Positions 23,138-34,010 of a stretch of 45,723 bases of DNA are shown here, piece by piece. The first letter of the stretch is position 1; each line of letters begins with the position of its first letter. This stretch comes from Stemphylium vesicarium (lineage: Eukaryota; Ascomycota; Dothideomycetes; Pleosporales; Pleosporaceae). The DNA is taken from the NCBI GenBank assembly GCA_004380135.1, contig QXCR01000205.1:1-45723 (forward strand), written 5' to 3'. Under the pieces are notes generated by a model. That model had not been told where the DNA came from. It made no database searches and worked only from the letters and a program-made list of their open reading frames with translations. The position numbers and the translations under genes are program-made.

Positions 23138-23594
23138 ATGGTGAGCTCTTGTGATTGGCGCATGAGGTGGGTGAGGAGGTAATGTTTAATCTGATAATGT
23201 ATAATTCTGTACCTATCTGCAGTCATAATAATATTGCATGAAGATATAGGAGCACTGATCATGCTAGTCGTTGGAAGGTGGTGGTGAAGGTAAGGAAGAT
23301 GGAGATGACGTCATGATCCTTGTGTGGAAACCACGGAGGGCTCGGGGTTCAAGCCTGTGTGAGTAATCGGTGCCATGGAATGCATCTCACATGAGAAATC
23401 AGGACTCCAGAGTTACATGGATCGTAGGATCGTCGCGGGTATGAGAGACGATGGCTGGCCTCGCTACGAGCTACGCTTATCACCGCTGATAGCACCCCAC
23501 TAACGATCGCAGTGACTCAACCAACCACGACCTGCATAAAGCTGCAACCCCCGCAAGAGCCTCACAATGTAGTCTTCTAACGTTTTATACCTCG
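23138..23594. other. Intergenic, P450 promoter
   Basis: 457 bases. Contains a B-box-like GGTTCAAGCC near 23348 that does not fold into a tRNA (see rejected items). A TATA-like CATAAA occurs about 60 bases before the P450 ATG. Confidence 0.45.
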
Positions 23595-25049
23595 ATGGCA
23601 CTCCACGAATTGGTAGCTGGCGTCCTGGGCGCTCACCCAGCCTTGTCACTCATCTTCGCTCCTCTCCTCTGCCTCTGCATTCTTTCCTTATACCGCACTT
23701 ACTTTCACCCACTTTCGCACATTCCCGGACCTTTCTTCCCTAAAACAACATCCCTTTGGCTTTACTATCATGCCTATATCGGAGATGAAGCTAGCGCGAT
23801 CCACAAACTTCACCAGCAATACGGCCCCTACGTCCGCGTCTCCCCAAATGAGGTCGATATGAGCGATGCTGACGCTATACCGGCGATCTATGTCTCCAAA
23901 GGGGGCTTTTCTAAAGCCATTTGCTATGCAAACTTCGACATTGATGGCCATAAGACGATCTTCTCGACCACGGATGCGGATTACAGAAGTCCAAGGGCGA
24001 AAGCTGTCGTTCCGCTGTTCTCTACGAAGGCTTTGCGCGAGAACGAGGATGCTATATGGGGATGCGTAGATCGTATGGTGGATCGGTTGAAGGAAGAAGC
24101 AAAGTCAAAGAAACCTGTCAACGTGCTCAACCTGACTCGGAGTTTGGCTGTGGATGCGGTATCCACGCACCTGTTCCGGGAGAACTATGACGGAGTCAGC
24201 GAAAGAGGTCCGGTACTCAGTGTCAGCGCATTTGTGGACGCATTTGTGGCTGTTGGACGCTTCTTCTACCTTCCCAACACCGCCTTTGTTTGGTTAGAAT
24301 GGGTAGTCGCTAAGTGGGCTCCTGATCGCGAAACGGATGACAGTATGTCACTAGTCGATAGGTTTGTCGGAACTCTGGTTGCAAATACGACATCCAAATC
24401 GACTACATATCCAGGACGTTTGTTAGCTGCTGGGCTTAGTGACTCCGAAGTCAGGGCACAGTGTAAGGATCTCATCTTCGCAGGCACCGATTCCACAGGT
24501 ATGAACTTGGCTACGATCATGCGCAACCTCGTACTATACCCGGAAAAGTACCAAAGGCTCAGAACCGAGGTCACACAAAATGCAGAACTCGGGACAGGCG
24601 CGCAAGACGCGCAAGCGCTGCCCTACCTCAACGCTGTTGTTAAAGAGGGGCTTCGGATCAGCATGGCAAACCCTACGCGCTTGCCTCACGTCGTACCTGC
24701 CGGTGGCTGGACCTTCAAGGATACCTATTTTCCTGCCGGTTCTATTGTTGGCTGTTCAGCATATGAACTGCACTTCAATCCCCTTATCTTTCCTCAAACT
24801 CAGGCTTTCATCCCAGAAAGATGGCTCAATGCTACCGAGGAAATGTCGAAGTACTGGTTCGCTTTTGGTGCAGGAAGTCGAGCTTGCATTGCTAGGAACC
24901 TAGCCACCTTGGAGCTACAATTCGCGACGGAGAGGCTGGCTAAGAGTGGGGTATTGGAGGGTGCGAAAGCACTTCAAAGTGAAGTGGAGATTTACGAGTG
25001 GTTCAATTCTAAAGTGAAGGGCGAGAAAATTGAGCTTGTGTGGGATTGA
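23595..25049 (+). CDS. Cytochrome P450 monooxygenase
   Basis: Haem-thiolate oxygenase, ER-anchored, substrate unknown. Intronless, 484 aa, slightly short for a fungal P450 (about 500-530). An N-terminal anchor lies at about residues 12-34, followed by the proline hinge HIPGPF. The oxygen-activating I-helix motif is AGTDST near 295; the K-helix ExxR is EGLR near 351; PERW near 405; the haem-binding loop FAFGAGSRACIARN near 422-435 with the cysteine ligand. All canonical residues are present, so the enzyme should be active. Lack of introns in an otherwise intron-containing genome is a mild oddity and fits retroposition or transfer, but intronless fungal P450s are common. No biosynthetic core gene is adjacent. 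Confidence 0.93.
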   Translation: MALHELVAGVLGAHPALSLIFAPLLCLCILSLYRTYFHPLSHIPGPFFPKTTSLWLYYHAYIGDEASAIHKLHQQYGPYVRVSPNEVDMSDADAIPAIYVSKGGFSKAICYANFDIDGHKTIFSTTDADYRSPRAKAVVPLFSTKALRENEDAIWGCVDRMVDRLKEEAKSKKPVNVLNLTRSLAVDAVSTHLFRENYDGVSERGPVLSVSAFVDAFVAVGRFFYLPNTAFVWLEWVVAKWAPDRETDDSMSLVDRFVGTLVANTTSKSTTYPGRLLAAGLSDSEVRAQCKDLIFAGTDSTGMNLATIMRNLVLYPEKYQRLRTEVTQNAELGTGAQDAQALPYLNAVVKEGLRISMANPTRLPHVVPAGGWTFKDTYFPAGSIVGCSAYELHFNPLIFPQTQAFIPERWLNATEEMSKYWFAFGAGSRACIARNLATLELQFATERLAKSGVLEGAKALQSEVEIYEWFNSKVKGEKIELVWD

Positions 25050-25348
25050 GCGGGCGTAGTGAACAGAGGGGTCCGTCGCATTGTGGGTAGTCGAATGAGT
25101 GTACCCCGGGGGTCATTCCCGACTACTCCGCTGATAAAGGCGAGACGCATTTTGTCTTTCACTGAATTGGATTGTGAACGCACGTCGAGTACAAAATAGA
25201 TATAATCTCCCCCCTTTGCTTTTCTTCCTCGATACTATCACCACCAACATCGATACTCAGCCTACCGCCTTAATCACTCTCCATTAAATCCGAAAATGAC
25301 TCAACAAAAAAGGATCGAACGAAACAAGATACGTCTTCAATCAGCGAT
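25050..25348. other. Intergenic
   Basis: 299 bases between the P450 stop and the next ATG. No gene seen. Confidence 0.5.
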
Positions 25349-25774
25349 ATGGCTTCCCCACAGAACAAGATCTTCCCATTCCTCAAACTGGCCCCTGAGC
25401 TACACAACCACATCTACGAATTGGCTGCGACCAGTCAGAAGCGTATCGAACTAACCCACTCCTCTCATACCACGAGTCGTGAACGAAACCCAGACAGCGT
25501 GTTTTCCCTGACGCGAGTTTGTCGCCAAATCCGCTCCGAGTTCCGACCCATGTGTTTGGCCGAGTCCATGCTCACTATTGACTTACGAGACTTGAACCTC
25601 TTTCTCACTGAGTTCTTTCCCGCACCCGGCGAAGTGGAACAAACACCAGTACCGCTCCACATCGTTGTGTGGATCCGCCCACACGACATTGCCAAGGCTC
25701 AAAAGTTCGACTTACGGCCAATTTTCCTTTCGCGGCCAAGAACAAGTGACAACAGTGGTTCTTTGTTAGCCTAG
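25349..25774 (+). CDS. Short F-box-like (LxLAPELHNxIY) hypothetical protein
   Basis: Single-exon frame of 141 aa. The N-terminus FLKLAPELHNHIYELA is the F-box-like start typical of a large Dothideomycete family of 200-400 aa proteins; VCRQIRSEF (residues 60-68) is its second conserved block. The product stops soon after FDLRPIF. After the TAG the same frame stays open for 43 codons (APPLLSCEDMESY... to TGA at about 25908), which could be the lost C-terminal part. I tested GT/AG pairs around the stop and found none that restores phase. It is therefore either a short family member or a gene cut by a nonsense mutation. F-box-like proteins select targets for ubiquitination, but that role is unproven here. 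Confidence 0.55.
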   Translation: MASPQNKIFPFLKLAPELHNHIYELAATSQKRIELTHSSHTTSRERNPDSVFSLTRVCRQIRSEFRPMCLAESMLTIDLRDLNLFLTEFFPAPGEVEQTPVPLHIVVWIRPHDIAKAQKFDLRPIFLSRPRTSDNSGSLLA

Positions 25775-26878
25775 GCCCCCCCGTTGCTTTCATGCGAGGA
25801 CATGGAGTCATACTGCGAAGACTTTGGATTCTTTGGGGGACTGGTAGCACAAGTGGCTACAGTACGCGTACGCGATGAGCGGGAGAAACATGTTGAATAT
25901 TTTCATTGACAGGGTACGAAGCTGGCTCGGAATTGTGGAAAAGATTGGAAGTACGCCATACTCTTATCACAGCATATGGGCCTAGTGTAGTGGGTAACGA
26001 AGATGCCCCATGGATTATATCTAGGTAGCGATGGAACAAGAACCTGTTGCTAGGGGTATCCAGGCATCAGATGTGTCGATTAAATCCATTCTTCTTCGTC
26101 AAATACCTCAATGCTTCCTTGTGCCCTCGTTGTAGATGAGCAGTTGAAGCTATTACAAGGGCCGTATTGTTTGGACTATCTCATGTGAATCAGAAAAACT
26201 TGGCAACATCTCTCGAGTAATCTGCGTTTGGTAGCTCGCTGTCTTGCAAAGTATTTGCAGTTGTCGTAGACGTGGCAGCGTGTGTCGGATGTAACCTTGG
26301 AATCGATCGCTTAAGCGCACGTCCACTCCAATGTGGGAACTTGGAGTAAATGGCGGGTAGCCCACCTCCAACATTCATCTCCGCGGTCGCCGACGTAAGT
26401 ATTGCAACACGCAAAATTTGCAGGCTAGGTACATGCGTCAAGCAAGCGTTCCGTGATTCAGTACTGGGGCTGACAGCGATGACATCACGCTAAGCTTTGC
26501 CGACAGCCGCCATGCGCCATTTTGCGGGGAAATCTCCATTGCCACTCGTTCCCTCCGCCTCCGCCATGCAATCCGTCGCTCCCGGTGCAGCTTGCTGACG
26601 CGGTATCATGTTTCTAGTACTTCTTGGGATCATTGCCAAGGGTGACGATGCACGCCCTGGTAGGGCCAGTCAGCCACGTACGTGTGCGGACCGGTCTGTG
26701 TACCCGGGCATCGCGGTGAAAGGGCAGGTTTTCATGTGAACCGGGGCTGCAAATCATGAGCATATAAGAGGCAGTCGAGGCGCGTGAACTGACCCTTTAC
26801 AATTCGTTTGCTTTTGTAGCAAAGAATTGGCTTACGCAATCCACAACCACTACACCACAGTCTCAACCCCAAGGATTC
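25775..26878. other. Intergenic, trehalase promoter
   Basis: 1.1 kb. The first 130 bases may be decayed 3' part of the F-box-like gene. Short minus-strand frames at 26153-26441 have no recognisable domain. Close to the trehalase gene there is a TATAAG element. Confidence 0.4.
26763..26768 (+). promoter_or_regulatory. TATA-box-like element of the trehalase gene
   Basis: TATAAG about 110 bases before the trehalase start codon, a usual distance for a fungal TATA box with a short leader. Confidence 0.4.
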
Positions 26879-28983
26879 ATGACTGGGTGCAGAATGATGG
26901 TTTCATTACGATCATTGGCTACTATCGTTGTGGCTGCGGCGTCATTGGCGCAAGCCTTGTACATCAATGGCAGCGTGATTGCGCCCTGCGACTCTCCCAT
27001 TTACTGTTATGGTGACTTGCTCCGCGAAATCGAGCTGGCGAGGCCATTCGAGGATTCAAAGACCTTCGTTGACCTGTGAGTATCACCGGAGACATCGGCC
27101 CTTCATCCCCGCTAACATGGCGCAGACCGACAATACGCCCACTGAACGAGGTCCTTGCAGCTTTCGCGAATCTATCGAAGCCGATCGAAAACAACACCGC
27201 GCTCAACGATTTCCTCTCAGAGTACTTTGGCGAGGCAGGCTCGGAGCTCGAAGAGGTACCAAACGATCAGCTAGAGACTCAACCGGACTTTCTCGACAAT
27301 GTCAACAGTTCGGTCGTGGAAGACTTCACTCGCCAAGTCATAGATATCTGGCCTGATCTCACTCGTCGCTACGCTGGGGCGGGAAACTGTTCTGGCTGCG
27401 TCACCTCCTTCATCCCTGTGAATCGCACATTTGTTGTTGCGGGTGGGCGATTTCGAGAGCCGTACTATTGGGATTCTTTCTGGATCATCGAAGGTCTTCT
27501 ACGCACCCAGGGATCGTTCACTCAGATCGCAGAGAACATCATTGAAAACTTCCTGGACTTGGTTGAAGATATTGGATTTGTGCCAAATGGAGCCCGAAGG
27601 TACTATGAGAATCGGTCCCAGCCGCCGCTACTGACGCAGATGGTCCGGGTGTACGTAGAGTACACCCAAAACTACACTCTACTAGAGCGCGCACTACCCA
27701 TTCTTGAGCTCGAATACAACTTCTGGGTAACCAACCGTACCGTTATGCTCGAGCGTGCCGATATGAACTACTCGCTTAACCACTACGCTGTCTCAAATAC
27801 TCAGCCGCGACCGGAGTCCTACTACGAGGACTATGTGACTGCGAACAATGCAACCTACTTCAACGAAGAAGGCGAAGAGTTCAACGCTACAAAGCCGCTC
27901 ACTGAGGCCGAGAAGGCTACGTTGTATTCAAACTTGGCATCAGGCGCTGAGAGTGGATGGGACTATACTTCACGTTGGATCGCCAACCCATCTGACGCCG
28001 TTACCGACACCTTTTTCCCGCTGCGGTCCCTCAACACCGTTGAGATCATCCCTGTAGAGCTGAACTCCATCCTATACTACAACGAAATCACAATCGCAGA
28101 GTTCCACCGCCACCAAGGCAACTACAGCGCTGCAAGGCAGTGGGCCGAGCGTGCTGCGAACCGCAGCGAGGCCATGACCACACTTTTGTGGTCTCCCGAG
28201 CATTACAGCTACTTCGATTACAACCTCACATCTAGCAGCAAGAATATTTATACGCTTGCAGACAACACCAGCACCCCTCTTTCGCTTCAGGGTGCGCCAG
28301 AGGACTACCAGATAGGGTTTCAGATCTCACAATTCTATCCATTCTGGACCGGAGCGGCGCCGGACAGCATTAAGAACGACCCTAAGGCGATGCGACGCGT
28401 ATACGCACGCGTAGAAGAACTCCTGGAATCGCGGGACGGTGCAATTGCTGCAACAAACCTCGTGACTGGCCAGCAGTGGGATGAGCCAAACGTGTGGCCA
28501 CCGCTACAGTACATCCTCATGCAAGGTCTGCTTAACACGCCGCTGGAGGTTAGCGAAGAAGACGACGAGCAAACCACTGAAGACTACGTCTGGACACAAG
28601 ACCTCGCCCTCCAACTTGCACAACGTTATCTCGACTCCTTGTACTGCACTTGGCGTGTGACAGGCGGCTCCACTCAAGACGTTCCGCAGCTTCCCGACGC
28701 TCAGGGCAACGGAACTATTTTCGAGAAGTATGCAGATGAAAGCACCAACGCCGCTGGCGGAGGAGGAGAGTACGAGGTTGTCGAGGGATTTGGCTGGTCG
28801 AATGGAGTGCTCATCTGGGCGGTCGACCAGTTTGGCCAAAGGTTGACGACTCCTGAGTGCAGAAACATTACGGCCGCCGATATTGGAGGTGGTGACGCAA
28901 AGAGAAAGAGAAGTGCCGTAGAGCTGAGTAAGAGGGATGCCAAGTGGATAAAAAAGACAAGGTCCAGCTGGTTAAAGTATTGA
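26879..28983 (+). CDS. Secreted GH37 trehalase
   Basis: Hydrolyses alpha,alpha-trehalose to two glucoses. Exons 26879-27075 and 27126-28983 join in phase; 684 aa from the first ATG (a start at 26894, MMVSLRSL, is equally good). The N-terminus is a clear signal peptide (LATIVVAAASLAQA), then LYINGSVIAPCDSPIYCYGD, the usual start of mature secreted GH37 trehalases. Family signature 1 is GGRFREPYYWDSFW near residue 171 and signature 2 is QQWDEPNVWPPLQ near 514. Many N-x-S/T sites fit an extracellular glycoprotein. The tail is very basic (AKRKRSAVEL then KRDAKWIKKTRSSW), with dibasic KR sites suited to Kex2 trimming. There is no calcium-binding and phosphorylation region as in cytosolic neutral trehalases. 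Fungal acid trehalases are usually GH65, so an exported GH37 is less typical. Confidence 0.93.
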
Positions 28984-30605
28984 TACCAATGTCTTTGTGG
29001 TAGTCGGTCGGTGACCGTCTCTCAACATTAAGTCTTGGTAACTACAGGACTACAACGAATAATGAAATTCCCATGTCAGTGATGACGTTGCTTTTGTTTT
29101 TCCAGCCCTATTATTGGGTATGCAGAAAGCGAAACGGCCTCCAAAAAGAACAAAATACGAAACATTCGCTTCCACTAGCGAGCTGGTTTTCAGAAATTCC
29201 AGATGGCTCTTCGTTACCGCCCAACACAATCGCTCCAACGGTCTAGACCAAATGCGTTTTTCCGTAATCAAGTATATTCCCACGAGCGCTTTGCATCCAG
29301 CCAGTCGCTCATGACTGACGTATCGCTCGATGTTGACGAAGTCTCGACTCGTTCTACATCAAACATGGCTGAGTCTCCAGATCGAAATCGCTACTGGGCT
29401 GTCCTGGTGCGTGTAGCCGTTGGAACCGAGGCAGGCACTGCTCTTCCAGCATATGGTCACGTAGAAAAGCTTGGACGTACGGGCTTGAGGCTAGGTTTCT
29501 GACGTAATTGAAGGGATGATGCATAGCAGCTTGGCAAGAGGCAGCTATCCCGAGGCAAGGCGAGTGCCCTTGGAGCGATCATTGGTTGCCCCAGGCTATC
29601 TTCATCGGTATATGTTCGCCGATTTATTCCCGTGTCCATTGTGAAGCTGCCCGTGGATTACTGCTGATGGTAAAAGGTCCGACGCTACGCAGTAGCTGAG
29701 ATTCTCAGGACGTTTTCATTTGGGGCCAAAGAGCAATCACGATCCTCTCAACCGCGCACGTTCGCAGGCGAACCGTACGTTCGGCATTTCCTGGGCAATT
29801 GGGTGGATGATTTGCATGGGTGATGGACGATATGTGGGGTGCGCTAGGCTGGTGCCGACGCTAGCGGGTGGCGGCTCATCCCTGGGCGGCTTCTAACAAC
29901 CTTCTCTTCTTCGCCCGAGGCATGTTTCTTCTGTGGTGCATTGGTTTTTGTGAGGTTTCCGCCTGCATAGGTACGTACTCTGACAGATTGGATACAATGC
30001 GTTCACTGAGCTGAAGCTGCCAGGCTCAGCCCCATCCCCACCTGTGCGTCATTCGAGACGAAGTCTATGCTTCCGCAGGGTTGTATCCAAGTCATGGAAC
30101 CAGAAGAAACAGACCCACTGGCACCTTCACTCTCTCTACCTTGCCTCATGAGATCACTTGCAGCGTGGACAAGTCATGCAAACTTTATTTTCCCATGGCA
30201 CATGCCGATCATGGAACAGCGGCTGGTGTTGGTACCTGTAAGGCACCGGCAACATACCCAATCGGTAACTTTAGGCGGAAACGCTACCATCACTTACAGG
30301 TGTGTATTGCGTGACAGGGTACAGGCGCAGTGTGCTGTCCTCGGGGATATGCATGAACTGACTTACGAACGGCAAGCACCCAATGATGCACGAAACTTTG
30401 TTTCTACTTCCGAGGCTGCTACCGGTGCAGTGTACGGTGATGAATGGCCGAACATCCGGGTATGGTTGTAGGATGAAGATAAATACCTGAATGTCTACCA
30501 CGAAACGAAACGGTATCCACGTATCTCAGTCACTTTACTACTACCTCAGTACTACTACACGCGCTCCTACCGCCTCACATTCTACCGCTTAATCACGCCA
30601 TCAAG
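28984..30605. other. Intergenic, no gene recognised
   Basis: 1.6 kb between trehalase and cutinase. Plus-strand frames at 29203-29502 and 30067-30471 (about 100-134 codons) have no domain, signal peptide or splice-linked extension and I do not accept them. The last 120 bases before the cutinase ATG are CT/CA-rich leader. Confidence 0.4.
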
Positions 30606-31452
30606 ATGAAGTTCTTCGCCCTCTCCATGATCACAGCTCTCGCGGCAGCCTCTCCCATCTCTCCAGCTGCAGAGTTCTCCGAGAACGCACTCAAGGCTCG
30701 CCAGCTTGGTCTCGGCCAGAGCACAAGAAACGAGCTCGAAGATGGAAACGCTGGTGCCTGCCCCAAGGCAATCTTCATCTTTGCCCGAGCCAGTACCGAG
30801 ACTGGAAACATGGTACGTTAGCCGTCTCAGCTTAACAGCCCCCAGAACCTGGATCGCAGTTAAACGACAAAGAGCACATGGCTAATACAAACCAGGGAGC
30901 TTCTACCGGCCCCGCTGTTGCAAGTGCTCTCGAGCAGAAGTACGGCGCTGACAGTGTCTGGGTGCAAGGTGTGGGTGGCCCATACTCTGCTGACCTGGCA
31001 TCGAATGCGCTGCCAGGCGGCACATCCCAAGCTGCCATCAACGAGGCTGTAGGACTGTTCCAGCAGGCAAATGAAAAGTGCCCAGATACCCCAATCGTTA
31101 GCGGCGGGTACAGGTAAACTTCCATGACGCCTTTGTCAGATATCCTCCATGTGCTAACGTCCCATGCAGTCAAGGTACCGCTGTCATTGCCGGAGCCATC
31201 CCCAAGCTTACCGATACCATCCGCAACCAAGTCAAGGGCGTCGTACTTTTCGGTTACACCCAGAATGCTCAGAATGACGGTGGCATCGATAGCTACCCAG
31301 CCGAGAACTTGAAGGTGTACTGCGCAACAGGCGATCTCGTGTGCGTTGGTACTCTTACAATTACCATTGCACACTTTTCGTACAACGGTGATGCTACCGG
31401 CCCTGCGCCGCAGTTCTTGGAGAGCAAGATCGATGCGGCTGCTTCCGCTTGA
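30606..31452 (+). CDS. Cutinase (carbohydrate esterase family 5)
   Basis: Secreted serine esterase that hydrolyses the plant polyester cutin. Exons 30606-30812, 30896-31113 and 31170-31452 join in phase to 235 aa. Signal peptide at residues 1-16 (MKFFALSMITALAAAS), a short propeptide, then the core. The oxyanion-site block is IFIFARASTETGNMG, spanning the first junction. The nucleophile motif GGYSQGT (serine near 142) spans the second junction; the catalytic Asp is in YCATGDLVC near 196 and the catalytic His in ITIAHFSYNGD near 209. Cysteines for the two standard disulfides are present. In plant pathogens such genes are induced by cutin monomers and repressed by glucose; nothing here shows that directly. 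Confidence 0.95.
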
Positions 31453-31502
31453 TATGATCACGTGGGAATGTATGGATTACTGGTTATGACTAAAGCTTAT
31501 GT

Positions 31503-32330
31503 ATGATATTTATTGAAAGAGTGGGAACGCAATTTTTTATCTTTAACATGCGTGCTTCTCGACTTTTGTACCTGAGGCTAAATGAGGACTCACCAATCAA
31601 TGATTTGGATGTCATAACTTTTCCTGATTGGCTGGAATTTGCGAAAGATGGTCTAGTGCCACAATTTGTTAGGGTGGATGGGTCATCAAAAGATACAGAA
31701 TAATGGCTTCCCCAATTTGATCCGCTCGACGTGGCCATTGAACCTGACTGTCCCAATGTGGTGAAGGTCTTGCTCGAATTTGGTGCAAAGCCGAATGTCC
31801 ACCACCTCAGTGCCCTCAATGCTGGGTTGAACCCTTTCCCAGACACTTCAATGTTCCCGCTTCTCCACCTTCTCATAACAGAGCACGCACTTTCCGCCAC
31901 GACGATTGACGAGAACACCCAAAAATCAAAGACTTTGCGGATGCGAGAGCTCAAGGCAGGTTCTATCAAGCTGTCGTCTCTCAAGTGAGACAATTGCCGG
32001 ATTGAGCTCATACATGGTTACTGGCGTTGGGTGGATTCTCACTACAACACTACACAAGTAGATACTGACATGCTAACCAACTGCAAAGCCATTGCTGAGC
32101 GCACGTTTGGTTTGGTTTGGCCAACCAAGCCAGACATATTCAAGACCCTGGTGTTGGTCGGCCATGAAATTGCACTGTCTCACCAGTACAAGGGTGGAGT
32201 GGGACTGCTGCCTATATCTGGGCTATTCATAAGGCTGCGAGATGTGGCTTGTGATAAGAAAGCCCTCATGGGCGACGCTATGAATTGGGAGGCAGAGGCG
32301 CGAAAAGCCTTCGAAAAGCTGCGCGAGTAG
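31503..32330 (+). pseudogene. Ankyrin-repeat-like remnant
   Basis: One plus-strand frame carries protein-like sequence from 31503 to 32330 but is broken by TAA (31701-31703) and TGA (31986-31988). The best-preserved part, FDPLDVAIEPDCPNVVKVLL then EFGAKPN, is one ankyrin repeat (DPLxxAIxxxxxxVVKxLLxxGAxPN). The segment ending RKAFEKLRE is helix-rich. The TGA may lie in an intron: a branch consensus TGCTAAC with AG at 32087-32088 is present and a weak donor near 31959 would keep phase. I found no splice pair that removes the TAA, and there is no convincing start codon. It lies 51 bases after the cutinase stop, so it has no room for its own promoter. A decayed member of a fungal ankyrin family is the best reading. 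Confidence 0.55.
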
Positions 32331-34010
32331 GTTCGCCTGGCTTCTGTGACCCTGGGGAAAGAGGATGCAGCGAGAGATGAGCAGAAAGGCGTTGCTGAAT
32401 AGCGATCTCACGGAACTGCATTAGGTACGCTTTAGACGGATAGATTGAGGAGGCCGCCAAAGCAATTTTTTACGCCTTTTTCGTAGATGACCAGCAATTG
32501 CGAAAATTTTTGGATCTGCCAATACCCTTCGATGTCTTCTCAAGATCTTTTCCGATACCTACATTTTTGCGTCCAAGTCTGAACGAAGACGTCGAATAAA
32601 TAGCGAACACAAACAATAGCACCCAGAAAAGAAGACAACCTCACCGATTTTCCATCCCCTTGCTTATCGCACAGCACCACCTCTCACATGCAGTACCACC
32701 TTTTACATGCTAGTCTCGCTTCAACATCAACTCGCTAACCGGTGCATACTTACCGTCCTCCAACACAGCATTTTCCCTTTCCGGCCCTCGCATGCTACCG
32801 ACGCTGCACACGGTAGATCTCAAAGAGATTTGTAAAAGCGAATGCCCAATCTCAGCGCTTTTCCATACCGCCGACGCACCATACTCCCTTGTAGCCGAAA
32901 ACCTCACAGACCCATGTTGCCTTGGGGGCCAAAAAAAAAAGCGTCTGCATAGCGAATCTCGCTTCGCCAACCAAGTCGAAACACTTTCCATGTGCCAGCC
33001 ACAAATTACACCGATGGCTGCGCTGGCAGAAGGCAAAGAGAAATCTTCGGTGTGCTAGTCTGCGTCGGTTGGCTGTGGTGGTTGGGGCCTTGCATGATGA
33101 CTGCGGCGTGCGAAGCGACCGGTGAATCCGGGCATCGGCAAAACGGTCGGAAGATGATTGTTGGATGAGGATGCAAGTCCACTTCTGTATGCTACAACGG
33201 TCAAGAATATGTGTATGTGTCGATCGTCGAGAGCGGTCGGGGACGCGGCAGCGTGGATGGTTCTATGACAACGTATATCAGGCGGGGTATGATGGCGATG
33301 GAGGAGCAGAAAGGCGAAGTCGAAAGACCGAGTTTGCCGTCAATCTGAACGAAAATGCCAGCGCCGCGAACAGCCATAGCTTCGACTGCACAACCGCGGT
33401 ACTCGCAGTTGGAGTTGCAAAGGTGTCACATCGGAGGCCCCGTAAGGCTGAATGATAGCCTTGCGCTAAAATCCCACGCTAGTTCCGTCCCGCGGCCCTA
33501 AGTCCCCCATCCCCCAGCTGACACGGGCTGCATTAGTGGTTACGGTGGTTTTAAGATTCCCAAAGACCTGGTTTGACGTATCTCTCTCCAGCCTGACGAT
33601 AAGCCTGGGATAGGATGATCTTCGTTTTCGCTGGACTACTACTTGGACTGGTCGGTGAGCGAATGGGATGCTACAGTGTTCCCGTGGCCGCCGTGAACGG
33701 TGAGGTGGTGCTGGAAATAGACATGTTACATGTTATGGAGGAGCATGGACGGGTGAGCCGCTTCTAGATGTAACCTGCGGCATTGTAGGGTAGGAGGGAA
33801 GAGCGCGGATTTCATGTGTACAGGGTGTCGCGTAGTGTATAGGGTGTTGTGGTTACTGCGATAGATTGGGTCGGATGCGGAAACTGTTCAGAAATAAAAA
33901 TAAAATGCCGTGAATGTGGTTCAGAGTATCTCGTCGATGTACAAGATGACGTCGGAAGAGGGTATGTGTGTAAACACAGGAAAAGGCGCAATCGCGCCCC
34001 AGCCCAATGC
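32331..34010. other. Intergenic, no gene recognised
   Basis: 1.7 kb. A minus-strand frame ending at 32710 (108 codons, ending SELMLKRD) and a plus-strand 50-codon frame at 33616 with a hydrophobic start (MIFVFAGLLLGLVG) were considered and not accepted for lack of support. A ten-base A run lies near 32931. The last part holds the 3' UTR of the DUF829 gene. Confidence 0.35.

Noticed and set aside
23341..23365. GGTTCAAGCC resembling a tRNA B box
   Set aside because: Neighbouring bases do not form a T-arm stem and no A box or acceptor stem lies at the right distance.
29203..30471. Plus-strand frames of 99-134 codons between trehalase and cutinase
   Set aside because: No domain, no signal peptide, no consistent splice partner; likely chance.
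32710..33036. 108-codon minus-strand frame ending SELMLKRD
   Set aside because: No recognisable domain, starts from a non-ATG codon and contains a homopolymer-derived Phe run.
33616..33768. 50-codon plus-strand frame with a hydrophobic start
   Set aside because: Too short, no cysteine pattern or family, and no supporting splice continuation.
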